A DNA stretch of 64,000 nt, from the NCBI RefSeq assembly GCF_015711475.1, contig NZ_CP065027.1, positions 124,001 to 188,000 on the forward strand. Reading direction: 5' to 3'. The DNA comes from Actinomyces trachealis. Its GTDB lineage: Bacteria > Actinomycetota > Actinomycetes > Actinomycetales > Actinomycetaceae. The notes below the pieces were generated by a model. It was not told where the DNA came from and searched no databases. It was given only the letters and a program-made list of their open reading frames with translations. Below are positions 8,172-16,313 of the stretch, piece by piece (position 1 is the stretch's first letter; each line of letters begins with the position of its first letter). The position numbers were made by a program, and so were the translations under genes.

Positions 8172-9836
8172 GTGGAGTCAACACTCGTCTCCCTCCTGTG
8201 TATCGTGGGGGTCGCCTTCCTGGCGCCGTTGATCTCCTGGCTGGTGCCCAAACGGCTGCTGCCCGAAGTGGTGCTGTTGACCATCGGCGGCATGCTGATC
8301 GGTGAGCATGCGCTGGGCCTGGCCACGCAGACCGACTCCATCGCCTTCCTCCACGAGCTGGGGCTCGCCTTCCTGTTCCTCATGGCCGGCTATGAGATCG
8401 ATATCAACGAGCTGCGCGGCGTCGGCGGGCACCATGCGATGGGTGCCTGGGTGCTTTCCCTGCTCACAGCCTTTGGTGCAATCGCACTGCTGAGCCCGCA
8501 GGGTGGTCCCTTCTCCACCAACGGCATCGCCATCGCGATCGCTATGACCTCCACCGCCGTCGGCACTCTCCTGCCGATTATGCGTGAACGCAACCTGCTG
8601 CCAACCTCCGTAGGTGCCGCGATCCTCAACCACGGGGCCGTCGGTGAGGTGGGTCCAGTGATCCTCATGGCCCTGCTGTTGGGAAGCCGCTCTACCTGGG
8701 CCAGTCTGGTCATCCTGCTGCTGTTCGGCGCCGTGACCCTTCTGATCGTGCGCTTTACCGACCGCGTCAAGCAGGTCGGGCACCGCCTGGTGGAGGCGAT
8801 CCACCTGGGGGGCTCCACCACCGCGCAAACGACCGTGCGCCTGACCGTCTTGCTGCTGGTGGGACTGTGCACCCTGGCAGACGTCTTTAAGCTGGACGTG
8901 GTGCTGGGGGCCTTCGCGGCGGGCTTTGTGGTGCGTCACGCCCTGCCTGACGGCAACAAGGAGTACGAGGAGAAGATCGAGGGCCTAGCCTACGGCCTGT
9001 TCATCCCCCTGTTTTTTGTGACCTCCGGGATGGGGATCGCCGTGGACCTCACACAGCGGTCACTGATCGGCTTGGGTGTGTTCCTGCTGCTGTTGGTGCT
9101 TGCACGTGGGCTGCCCGTGTGGCTGGCCTCACGCTTTGAGCGGCGTCACGACGGCTCGCGCGCCTTCACCAACCGCGAGTGCTTGGAGATCGCCACCTAT
9201 TCGACGACGGCGTTGCCGATCATCGTGGCCGTCACGCAGGTGGCGGTCGATGCCGGGGCCATGGTTGAGGAGGCCGCCGCAACATTTGTGCTGGCCGGGT
9301 TGCTGAGCGTGATCGTGATGCCCGCGCTGGGGTTATTTTTCAGTGAGGCCCGCGAGGACGTGGCGGAGCCTGCGGCGGTTGAGGAAACTGGTGCTGTTGG
9401 GGAGACGATGCTGGAGCCTGGGCTTGATACGGAGCCGACGGCGGGCACCGGTGTGGGGGCTGGCCAGGGCAGCTTCGGCGGGGACAGCGTTGAGAACGAC
9501 GGCGGGCCCTTCACGGACCGTCGCCAGCTGCCTGATGGGAACGACGTCGTCGGCGGGTGGACTGGCGTGGCTTCGGCTGGGCGTGATGCTGACCGGGGGA
9601 GTGGCCCAGCCGGTGGGGGCACGGACCTGCGTGAGCAGTTGCCTCGGCGGGCTCAGTGGGCTCAGCAACGCTTGGACCTACTCTCCCGGCATGGGCTCTC
9701 CCCGGAAGAGGCGCGGATCCTGGCGGCACGTCTGGCCCAGATTCAGGTGGAGCGGGTTATGTGGCGCGACCAGTTCGGTGCCCAGCTGCGCAGTGGGCGG
9801 CGTGGGCGTGGCGGTCGGAGTCGTCGCCGTCGCTGA
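8172..9836 (+). CDS. Cation:proton antiporter, CPA2 (KefB/GerN-like) family
   Basis: A 554-residue membrane protein. Residues 1 to about 390 form the multi-helix Na+/H+ exchanger domain, including the F-L-M-A-G-Y-E-I-D segment typical of CPA2 transporters and the later V-V-L-G-A-F-A-A-G-F helix. A cytosolic tail of about 160 residues follows. It is acidic and Gly-rich, then ends in a basic helical segment rich in Arg and Gln, with no recognisable TrkA-N (RCK) nucleotide-binding domain. Likely substrates are K+ or Na+ in exchange for protons, for pH or ion homeostasis. The GTG start at 8172 has an AAGGAG site. The gene has its own transcription unit, upstream of the pseudopilin cluster. Confidence 0.8.
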   Translation: MESTLVSLLCIVGVAFLAPLISWLVPKRLLPEVVLLTIGGMLIGEHALGLATQTDSIAFLHELGLAFLFLMAGYEIDINELRGVGGHHAMGAWVLSLLTAFGAIALLSPQGGPFSTNGIAIAIAMTSTAVGTLLPIMRERNLLPTSVGAAILNHGAVGEVGPVILMALLLGSRSTWASLVILLLFGAVTLLIVRFTDRVKQVGHRLVEAIHLGGSTTAQTTVRLTVLLLVGLCTLADVFKLDVVLGAFAAGFVVRHALPDGNKEYEEKIEGLAYGLFIPLFFVTSGMGIAVDLTQRSLIGLGVFLLLLVLARGLPVWLASRFERRHDGSRAFTNRECLEIATYSTTALPIIVAVTQVAVDAGAMVEEAAATFVLAGLLSVIVMPALGLFFSEAREDVAEPAAVEETGAVGETMLEPGLDTEPTAGTGVGAGQGSFGGDSVENDGGPFTDRRQLPDGNDVVGGWTGVASAGRDADRGSGPAGGGTDLREQLPRRAQWAQQRLDLLSRHGLSPEEARILAARLAQIQVERVMWRDQFGAQLRSGRRGRGGRSRRRR

Positions 9837-9936
9837 GCTGAGGCGGGTGCGCGCTCCACAAAGTACCGCCGTGCGGACCTGGGCTGGGTGACCGTGCCCA
9901 GTGCCGAGCCGCCTCATTGAGCGGTCCAGCCTTGAG

Positions 9937-9958
9937 TGGCGGGTGAACCACCCCGCCA
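9937..9958 (+). promoter_or_regulatory. Short hairpin just before the pseudopilin cluster
   Basis: TGGCGGG (9937-9943) pairs with CCCGCCA (9952-9958) six bases upstream of the AAGGAGGA ribosome-binding site of the DUF4244 gene. It could end antiporter transcription or tune pilin translation; the sequence does not decide between these. Confidence 0.4.
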
Positions 9959-9976
9959 ACCCCCAAGGAGGACCAA

Positions 9977-10225
9977 ATGAACCGTATTCTGCACACCCTG
10001 CGCGTCTCGCTCGCCCTGACCCGCGGCGCCCCCACCCCTGGCCGCCTGGTCGGTGAGGTCGATCCCACAGACCCGGATGACGAAGCTGGCATGGCCACAG
10101 CCGAGTACGCTGTGGGAACTTTGGCAGCGGCAGCCTTTGCGGGGCTACTGCTCAGCATCATGCGTGGCGGCGGCCCCACCGCCCTGCTCTCCTCACTTAT
10201 TAACTCGGCACTGTCCAACCCGTGA
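9977..10225 (+). CDS. DUF4244 family Flp-pilin-like small membrane protein
   Basis: An 82-residue protein with one hydrophobic helix, preceded by the motif G-M-A-T-A-E-Y-A-V. This resembles the processing site and first turn of Flp/Tad pseudopilins, where the prepilin peptidase cuts after Gly and Glu+5 is conserved. DUF4244 members are encoded inside actinobacterial tad clusters, and this one is followed by two TadE-like genes with overlapping starts. A strong AAGGAGGA ribosome-binding site precedes the ATG. It is probably the major subunit of a thin Flp-type filament. Confidence 0.75.
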   Translation: MNRILHTLRVSLALTRGAPTPGRLVGEVDPTDPDDEAGMATAEYAVGTLAAAAFAGLLLSIMRGGGPTALLSSLINSALSNP

Positions 10226-10788
10226 TGCGAGTTCAAGCAGGTAGGCCGCCCTTGCCGTACCTGAGTCCGTCGTCGGCTGGTGACGCCAACAGCCAGCCGA
10301 CGACGGCGCGGCGCTGGCTGCTCCGTACAGAGCTGTGCACCGCCCGGCAGCGGCCCAGTATCAAGGAAGGACGGGCGGAGCTGACAGCGGGCGGTGGCCC
10401 TAACGCGGCGGCTTCCACAGGTCGGAGACGCCACCCGCTGTGCGGAGAAGATGGCATGGTTACGGCTGAGCTGGCGGTGGCGATCCCCTCTGTCGTGATT
10501 GTCCTCGCCTTGGTGCTCGTGGCGGTCAGCGCTGGCGTGACTCAGTTGCGCGTCGCTGACGCCGCCCGCTCCGGTGCCCGGCAGGCAGCACGCGGCAGTG
10601 GCGACGTCGCCGCTGTGGCACAGCATGTGGGTGGGGCAGTGTCCGTGACGGTGGAAACCGGGGCTCTGACCTGCGTGAGCGCTTCGCGGCCGGTCATCGG
10701 CCCCCTGGGAGGACTGGGGCTCAGGGCCTCGGCACGCGCCTGCGCCTACACCGAGCCCACCAGCAACGACGCCGGAGCCCAACCATGA
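10222..10788 (+). CDS. TadE-like pseudopilin
   Basis: A 188-residue protein with the pseudopilin motif G-M-V-T-A-E-L-A-V at about residues 78-86, followed by a single membrane helix and then an extracytoplasmic domain of about 75 residues. The GTG at 10222 overlaps the DUF4244 stop (GTGA), so coupled translation is likely. However, that start leaves an unusually long, basic, low-complexity leader of about 77 residues before the processing site, so the true start may be downstream (no convincing internal site is visible). The two cysteines in the external part could form a disulphide, as in other TadE proteins. Confidence 0.65.
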   Translation: MMRVQAGRPPLPYLSPSSAGDANSQPTTARRWLLRTELCTARQRPSIKEGRAELTAGGGPNAAASTGRRRHPLCGEDGMVTAELAVAIPSVVIVLALVLVAVSAGVTQLRVADAARSGARQAARGSGDVAAVAQHVGGAVSVTVETGALTCVSASRPVIGPLGGLGLRASARACAYTEPTSNDAGAQP

Positions 10789-11153
10789 ACCGGTTGCACC
10801 TGGCCGCTGAACGCGGCTCAGGGACAGTGTTGACGCTAGGGGTGTTGGCGGTGCTGCTTGCCCTGGGGCTGCTCATCACCGGGCTGGTCCAGGCTCAAGC
10901 AGCCACAGCCTGCGCCCACGCCGGGGCTGATCTTGCCGCACTAGGTGGCGCCACTGCGCTGACCTCAATCACCGCGCCCGCCAATCCCTGTGACACTGCC
11001 GGCCAGGTGGCGGCAGCCAATGGTGTGGAGTTGAGTGCCTGCGAGGTCGTCGGCGAGGACGTGACCGTGCAGGTTCGAGCGTCAGCGCGTGTGTTGGGAG
11101 TAGCGCGTGTGGCTACTGCCGCTGCTCGCGCCGGCCCCACCGACACGCCCTGA
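10785..11153 (+). CDS. Rv3654c-like TadE-family minor pseudopilin
   Basis: A 122-residue protein starting with E-R-G-S-G-T-V-L-T-L-G, the form of the pseudopilin motif in the Rv3654c family. It is followed by one membrane helix and a short external domain with three cysteines (C-A-H-A-G-A-D-L-A and two more). The ATG overlaps the preceding stop (ATGA). In Mycobacterium and related genera this gene closes the tad/flp cluster, and it also comes last here. Confidence 0.7.
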   Translation: MNRLHLAAERGSGTVLTLGVLAVLLALGLLITGLVQAQAATACAHAGADLAALGGATALTSITAPANPCDTAGQVAAANGVELSACEVVGEDVTVQVRASARVLGVARVATAAARAGPTDTP

Positions 11154-11214
11154 ACCCGCCGCCCTCACACCCTGAGTGTCTAGGACGTTATGACCAACAA
11201 CAGTAGGTGGCGGA

Positions 11215-11250
11215 GTGGCCCTGCACGACCGAGCCTATGGGCAGGGCCAC
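11215..11250. terminator. 10-bp inverted repeat between convergent operons
   Basis: GTGGCCCTGC (11215-11224) pairs perfectly with GCAGGGCCAC (11241-11250) across a 16-base loop. It lies between the convergent pseudopilin cluster and the ABC-importer block and is therefore a plausible bidirectional terminator. Confidence 0.55.
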
Positions 11251-11282
11251 AAGTTGGCGCCAGCCCAGGGGCAGCCGCTACC

Positions 11283-12431
11283 TCACTCCGGCAGCGGGGC
11301 GGCCGGGAGTGCCCAGGCACGGGAGGACTCGACGCGCACCAGCACATCGTCACCCTCTTTGTGGATCGCCGCAACATCCGGGTCGGACTCCACACAGACC
11401 AGCGTCCCTGCGGCGGTCTCCACCTCGTACTCCACGTGGTCGCCGTAGAACACTGCCGAGACCACCTTGCCGCAGTTCCCGCTCAGCTCCCCAGCTACAC
11501 CACCCTCAGCAGCGTTGAGCCGCAGGGATTCTGGGCGCACAACTACAGTCACGGCGTCGCCCGCCGCCACAGTTTCTTGGCACGCGACTCTCATCTCCTG
11601 TCCCAGCAGCGTCACCACGCATTGCCCGTCGACCACCTGCCTAGCCGTGGCATCCAGGAAGTTGGCCCTCCCGATAAAGTCAGCGACGAACACGGACGCG
11701 GGGCGCCGGTAGAGCTCCTCAGGCGGTGCCACCTGCTCGATCCGCCCCGCGTTCATGACCACGATCCGGTCAGACATGGTCATCGCCTCTGCCTGATCGT
11801 GTGTGACGTAGATGGAGGTGATGCCCATCCGCTGTTGCAGACGGCGGATCTCCAGGCGCATGCGCACGCGCAGCTTCGCGTCGAGGTTGGACAGCGGCTC
11901 GTCAAAGAGCAGCACCTTGGGGCGCATAACCATGGCGCGCGCCAGGGCCACACGCTGCTGCTGGCCGCCAGAGAGCTCGTTGGGGGCGCGGTCCGCCAAA
12001 GCGGTGAGGTTCATGGAGGTCAGTGCCACCTTGACCTGCTCGTCGATCTCTTTAGCAGGCAGCTTGCGGAGCTTTAGCCCATAGGCCACGTTGTCGCGCA
12101 CGCTCAGGTGCGGGAACAGGGCGTAGGACTGGAACACCATAGACATGGGGCGCTTGTTGGGAGGCAGGGACACCATGTCATCACCGTCCAGCACCACGCG
12201 CCCGGAGGTGGTGTCCTCAAAACCGGCCACCATGCGCAGCGTCGTCGTCTTGCCGCAGCCGGAGGGACCCAGGAAGGTGATGAACTCACCGGGCGCGATA
12301 TCCAGGTTCACATCCTGGACCGCGGTGACCTCCTTACCCCGGTTGATGAAGGTCTTGCTGACCTCCTGCAGCTGTAGGTGCCCGGTGGCGGCGACGGTGA
12401 CAGTGGGCTTGGTGCTGGTCTGGGTGCTCAT
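11283..12431 (-). CDS. ABC importer ATP-binding protein, FbpC/AfuC/PotA-like
   Basis: A 382-residue ATPase: Walker A GPSGCGKT at residues 55-62, signature LSGGQQQ at 153-159, Walker B LLFDEP at 174-179, then a C-terminal TOBE-type beta domain of about 120 residues that usually senses substrate or regulates the pump. It is the last gene of a five-gene block and partners the two-domain permease upstream. I chose the ATG at 12431 (AAGGA upstream). An in-frame GTG at 12509 overlaps the permease stop (GTGA) and would add 26 unstructured residues; coupling makes it a real alternative. The substrate class (ferric iron, sugar phosphate or phosphonate) cannot be read from the ATPase. Confidence 0.82.
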   Translation of the reverse strand: MSTQTSTKPTVTVAATGHLQLQEVSKTFINRGKEVTAVQDVNLDIAPGEFITFLGPSGCGKTTTLRMVAGFEDTTSGRVVLDGDDMVSLPPNKRPMSMVFQSYALFPHLSVRDNVAYGLKLRKLPAKEIDEQVKVALTSMNLTALADRAPNELSGGQQQRVALARAMVMRPKVLLFDEPLSNLDAKLRVRMRLEIRRLQQRMGITSIYVTHDQAEAMTMSDRIVVMNAGRIEQVAPPEELYRRPASVFVADFIGRANFLDATARQVVDGQCVVTLLGQEMRVACQETVAAGDAVTVVVRPESLRLNAAEGGVAGELSGNCGKVVSAVFYGDHVEYEVETAAGTLVCVESDPDVAAIHKEGDDVLVRVESSRAWALPAAPLPE

Positions 12432-12505
12432 ACTGTGATCCTTGGGGTCCATGGTGGCAGTGGGGGCGGGATCGCCGTGGCTGGCGGGGACGCTATCTGG
12501 GGTGT

Positions 12506-14230
12506 TCACAGGGTGCCCCCCGTTCGTACGGAACGGTCCTTGACCACCAGGCTCATCAGGCCCGTCACGCTCAGGACGATGATGATCAGAATCACGCAGA
12601 AGGCGAAGGCGTTGCCGAAGCGTCCGGCGTCCACCTCGGACAGGATCTGTGAGGTCATGATCTTGGTGTGGGGTGTGGTGATGAAGATGATGGGGGACAG
12701 TGTCGTCATGGAGCGGGAGAAGGCATAGGTCAGGCCCGCCAGGAAGGCCGGGCGGATCAGCGGCAGCGTGACGCGGCGAAACGTCTGCAGACCCGAGGCG
12801 CCCAGGGAGGTGGAGGCCTCGTCGATGGCCTTGTCGATCTGCTGCAGGCTGGCCACGCCTGAACGCTGGCCAGCTGGCGTGGAGCGGGCCACGTACACCA
12901 TCACGATGGCGATCGCCCCACCCGCGACCGCCCCGCCACCGGCCAGGGCCGGGATCACGTTCACCCCGAACAGGGCTACGGGCACGTTGTAGGTGACCAG
13001 GTAGCCGATGCCGATGACCGTTCCGGGCACCGCCAGGCCTAGCATGCCCACGAAGTCCATGATGGCGGCGCCACGGCGTAACCGCACCACCACCAGCCAA
13101 GCGATCATCATGCCGAGCACACCGGCGATCGGGGTGGCGATCAGGGCCAGCAGGGTGGTGTCGATCATGGCGTCATTGCCGATGCCGGACAGGATGTAGT
13201 CAAAGTGCCGCAGCGTGAACTTGTTATTTACGCCCAGGATCTCCACGAAGGCACCAACCACCACGGCGGCGTACACGGTCACCACCAGTCCCAGTACCAC
13301 CGCAGCCACCGCCAGCAGGGGCACCCGTGTCAGGTTGTCTTTGATCGGCTTGAAGGTGCCAGCAGGTTTACCAGTGACAGTGACGGTGGAGGCTCGCGTA
13401 GACCAGTAGCGCTGCAGCAGGAAGACCAGCAGCGCTGGCACCAGCAGTACCAGGGAGTAGGCGGCGCCTGCGGCGGTGTTGTACTCGCCGGTGATGGCGA
13501 TGTAGGCGCGGGACGCCAGCACGGTGTAGTCACCGCCAATCACTAGCGGGTTGGCCAGGTCCGCGATCGCTTCCACGAAAAGCAGCAGGAAGGAGGCGGC
13601 GATGCCCGGCACCACCATTGGCAGGGTCACGGTGCGGAAGATGGTCCAGCGGCTGGCACCCAGGGAGGAGGCAGCCTCCTCCATCGCCGGGTCCAGGCTG
13701 CGGAACATGCCCAGCAGGTTCATGTACGCCACCGGGAAAAAGGACAGCGTGAGTACCAGGGTCAGGCCGTCCAAGCCGTAGATGTTCCAATCCTGGCCCA
13801 GGAGATGGTTAGAGATGATGCCTTTGCGCCCAAACAGGGTGATCGAGGCCGTCGCTACCGCGAAGGGTGGGGATACGATCGGCATCAGACAGATCAGGTG
13901 GAAGAGCCGCTTGCCTTTGAAGGACACGCGCGCCTGGATGTAGGCCAGGACGAATCCCACCAGAGTGCCCAAGGCGCCAACCACTGCGCCCAGCACCAGC
14001 GTGTTGAGCATGATAGCTCGGTTGGTCCTGGAGGTCAGCAGGCCGGACAGGGAGTCCATGCCTGCGGGGGTGAAGGCCTCGCCGAGGATGCGCAGCAAAG
14101 GCAGACCCACCAGCATCACAAGCAGCAGGGTGACGACGACGGTGATCGTCAGGGTCACGGGGTCCCGTCGGACCTTGGTGCGGGTGCGTGGACTGGGGGC
14201 GCTCGCGGCCACGGTGGTGGGGGCGGACAT
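12506..14230 (-). CDS. ABC importer permease, FbpB/AfuB-like double-domain
   Basis: A 574-residue membrane protein with two fused permease domains. The EAA coupling loops read E-E-A-A-S-S-L-G-A-S and, in the second half, D-E-A-S-T-S-L-G-A-S, each followed by the T-L-P-x-x-x-P segment. This is the layout of ferric-iron (FbpB) and hexose-phosphate (AfuB) importers. The ATG at 14230 has a GAGAGG site and lies 45 bp after the binding-protein gene. Together with the genes on either side it forms a complete importer in the cytoplasmic membrane. Confidence 0.85.
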   Translation of the reverse strand: MSAPTTVAASAPSPRTRTKVRRDPVTLTITVVVTLLLVMLVGLPLLRILGEAFTPAGMDSLSGLLTSRTNRAIMLNTLVLGAVVGALGTLVGFVLAYIQARVSFKGKRLFHLICLMPIVSPPFAVATASITLFGRKGIISNHLLGQDWNIYGLDGLTLVLTLSFFPVAYMNLLGMFRSLDPAMEEAASSLGASRWTIFRTVTLPMVVPGIAASFLLLFVEAIADLANPLVIGGDYTVLASRAYIAITGEYNTAAGAAYSLVLLVPALLVFLLQRYWSTRASTVTVTGKPAGTFKPIKDNLTRVPLLAVAAVVLGLVVTVYAAVVVGAFVEILGVNNKFTLRHFDYILSGIGNDAMIDTTLLALIATPIAGVLGMMIAWLVVVRLRRGAAIMDFVGMLGLAVPGTVIGIGYLVTYNVPVALFGVNVIPALAGGGAVAGGAIAIVMVYVARSTPAGQRSGVASLQQIDKAIDEASTSLGASGLQTFRRVTLPLIRPAFLAGLTYAFSRSMTTLSPIIFITTPHTKIMTSQILSEVDAGRFGNAFAFCVILIIIVLSVTGLMSLVVKDRSVRTGGTL

Positions 14231-14275
14231 GGGACCTCTCAGGTGTGGCTGGGGTAGGTGGTCGGGTGGCTGGGG

Positions 14276-15346
14276 TCACTCCTTGGGCTTCGCAGCGATC
14301 TCCTCGTCGAAGCGCTTAGTGAGGCTTGGCTTAGCAGCTGCGGCCTTGGTGAAGTCGTAGTCCACCAGGGTTAGGGAGTCGAGCTTGACCATCTTGTCTG
14401 AGGTCTTGGCCTCCGGGTTGGTGAGGGCCTGGTAGGCGCCCACGGTCTGCCCGATGTTCTGGGCTTCAGCGGAGATAGCGAAGTCGATGTACTGCTGGGC
14501 GGCACTCTTGTGCTTGGAGCCAGCCACTAGGGCCACGCCACCAACCTCGTAGCCGGTGCCCTCCTTGGGGAAGGAGACCTGCAGGTCGGTCATGCCCTCC
14601 TCCTGGTACTTCACACAGTCGTGGGAGAACACCAGGCCGACAGCGGCTTCACCACGGCCTGCGATCTGGCCGGGGGCGGTACCGGACTTGGAGTACTGCA
14701 GGACGTTGGCGTGCAGCTGCTTCATGTAGTCCAAGCCAGCGTCCTCACCGCCCAGGCGAGTCGCCTGGGTCCACAGGGTGGTGAAGGCAGTGCCAGAGGT
14801 GGAGGGGTGGGCCGTGGAGATTTGTCCCTTGAGCTTGGGGTCAAGCAAGTCGTCCCAGGAGTCGGGGACCTCCACGCCCAGCTTGTCTAGGCTGGCCTTG
14901 TTCGAGCAGAAGCCCAGGGCACCGATGTACACGCCGGTCCAGTTGCCTGAGGCGTCCTTGTACTTGTCTGGGATCTTAGCGGCCTCAGGCGAGGAGTAGG
15001 CCTCCAGGAGGCCCTGGTTGACAGCCTCGCCGTAGCCGTCCACGGGGCCGCCGTGCCAGACGTCAAACTCGGGATTGGACTTGGCGGAGGCTAGGCGGGC
15101 AACGGTCTCGCCCGAGGACAGGCGCACGTAGGTGGCCTTGATGCCGGTCTTCTTGGTGAAGGCGTTGGTCCAGGCCTGGCACAGGTCCTCCATCGCGCCG
15201 CAGGCGACGGTGATGGGGCCCTCGGCGCCGTCAGCGCCACTGGTCGCGTTGGAGGAGCTGGAAGGGGTGCCGGCGCAGGCGGACAGGAGCAGACTGACGG
15301 TGGCCGCCCCGGACAGGAGGACGCCGACCTTGCGGTGCGTGAGCAT
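14276..15346 (-). CDS. ABC importer substrate-binding lipoprotein, FbpA/AfuA-like
   Basis: A 356-residue exported lipoprotein. The signal peptide ends in L-L-L-S-A-C with the lipidated Cys24, then a Ser-rich spacer and a two-lobe type II binding protein. The inter-lobe region includes H-P-S-T-S-G-T-A and Y-S-K-S-G-T-A-P. I do not see the adjacent tyrosine pair that coordinates Fe3+ in classical FbpA, so the iron annotation usual for this family is doubtful; an anionic organic substrate (sugar phosphate, phosphonate) is an alternative. I chose the ATG at 15346 because it begins the signal peptide. The frame is open further upstream, but that stretch is not a leader. Confidence 0.78.
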   Translation of the reverse strand: MLTHRKVGVLLSGAATVSLLLSACAGTPSSSSNATSGADGAEGPITVACGAMEDLCQAWTNAFTKKTGIKATYVRLSSGETVARLASAKSNPEFDVWHGGPVDGYGEAVNQGLLEAYSSPEAAKIPDKYKDASGNWTGVYIGALGFCSNKASLDKLGVEVPDSWDDLLDPKLKGQISTAHPSTSGTAFTTLWTQATRLGGEDAGLDYMKQLHANVLQYSKSGTAPGQIAGRGEAAVGLVFSHDCVKYQEEGMTDLQVSFPKEGTGYEVGGVALVAGSKHKSAAQQYIDFAISAEAQNIGQTVGAYQALTNPEAKTSDKMVKLDSLTLVDYDFTKAAAAKPSLTKRFDEEIAAKPKE

Positions 15347-15435
15347 AGGGGTGGGGACCTTTCGCTTGTGGGACGCCACGTTGCGTCGACCAACCTCATG
15401 ATGCACACCTAAAGTGACCTGGGGCCCCGCCACTG

Positions 15436-15452
15436 TGTGACGCTTTGTCACA
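15436..15452. promoter_or_regulatory. Palindrome upstream of the ABC-importer genes
   Basis: TGTGAC-GCTTT-GTCACA is a perfect inverted repeat about 90 bp before the binding-protein start. It is a candidate operator for the importer operon. The arms resemble a CRP/GlxR site, but the TGTGA and TCACA half-sites are 7 bases apart instead of 6, so another regulator is more likely. Confidence 0.4.
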
Positions 15453-15549
15453 ACACTGTTATCGAAGTGCGTGGACGAAGTCCGGTGGTGGCCTGGGGTC
15501 GGCAGCCGATGACGCTCCGGGGCGAGGCGGCATACCGGGGCTGCGCGGT

Positions 15550-16248
15550 CTAGAGGTTTGGCATGGTGTAACCCCGGCCGCGGATCGCCACCACCACCTC
15601 GGGTGAGACGCCCCGCCGCTCAAGGTGACGGCGTAGCCGGTAGACGGTGGTACGCACCATCTCCTTGCCCCCGGCGCGCTCCGCCGTCTCCCACACGGTG
15701 TTAAGCAGGTCCGTCCACTCCAGCACCGTGCCCGCGTGCCGTGCCAGCACCGCGAGCAGCCGCACCTCCGTGTCAGGCAGGGGCAGGGCTTCACCGCCCC
15801 AAGTGACCTCCCCGGTAGCCGGAACTACCCGCAGTGGCCCATTGACAACGACATCGCCCACAGAGGTGCCTGAGCGGCGCAGCACGGCGGTGGCACGCAG
15901 GGCCAGCTCACGCGGGGAGAAAGGCTTGGTCACGTAGTCGTCTACGCCGGACTCCAAACCGGTGATCCGGTGCTCCTCATCGCCCATGGCGGTCAGAAGG
16001 ATGATTGGTACATCTGAGGTGGCGCGGATGCGGCGGCACAGGTCGACGCCATCCAGGCCCGGCAGCATCACGTCCAGGATGACCAGGTCCACCTGGCGGG
16101 TGCGCAGCAGCTCCCAAGCTTCCTCGGCACTGCCCGCGTTGAGGCAGGTGAATGACTGTGTTTCCAGGGCAAAGGTGACGATGTAGCGCATCTGTGGCTC
16201 GTCGTCTACGACTAGGGCGACTGGCTGAGTGGCGCGACTCAACTCCAA
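15550..16248 (-). CDS. OmpR/PhoB-family response regulator
   Basis: A 232-residue two-domain regulator. The receiver domain has the acidic pair D15/D16, phosphoacceptor D59 in L-V-I-L-D-V, T86 and K108 (T-K-P-F). The C-terminal half is a winged-helix DNA-binding domain ending R-G-R-G-Y-T-M. The start is TTG at 16248: an AGGAGGT site lies six bases before it and no ATG or GTG start fits as well. The gene follows the histidine kinase by 65 bp and precedes the ABC importer by about 200 bp, all on one strand, so it most likely controls uptake of that importer's substrate. Confidence 0.85.
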   Translation of the reverse strand: MELSRATQPVALVVDDEPQMRYIVTFALETQSFTCLNAGSAEEAWELLRTRQVDLVILDVMLPGLDGVDLCRRIRATSDVPIILLTAMGDEEHRITGLESGVDDYVTKPFSPRELALRATAVLRRSGTSVGDVVVNGPLRVVPATGEVTWGGEALPLPDTEVRLLAVLARHAGTVLEWTDLLNTVWETAERAGGKEMVRTTVYRLRRHLERRGVSPEVVVAIRGRGYTMPNL

Positions 16249-16313
16249 CTGGCACCTCCTACCTGAAGCTGCAGTGCCTGCCGTCAGGCAGTAGCGGCAT
16301 GGTCCTATCGGAT

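Noticed and set aside
15436-15452. CRP/GlxR binding site
   Set aside because: TGTGA and TCACA are separated by 7 bases, while the consensus needs 6. Kept only as an unassigned palindrome.
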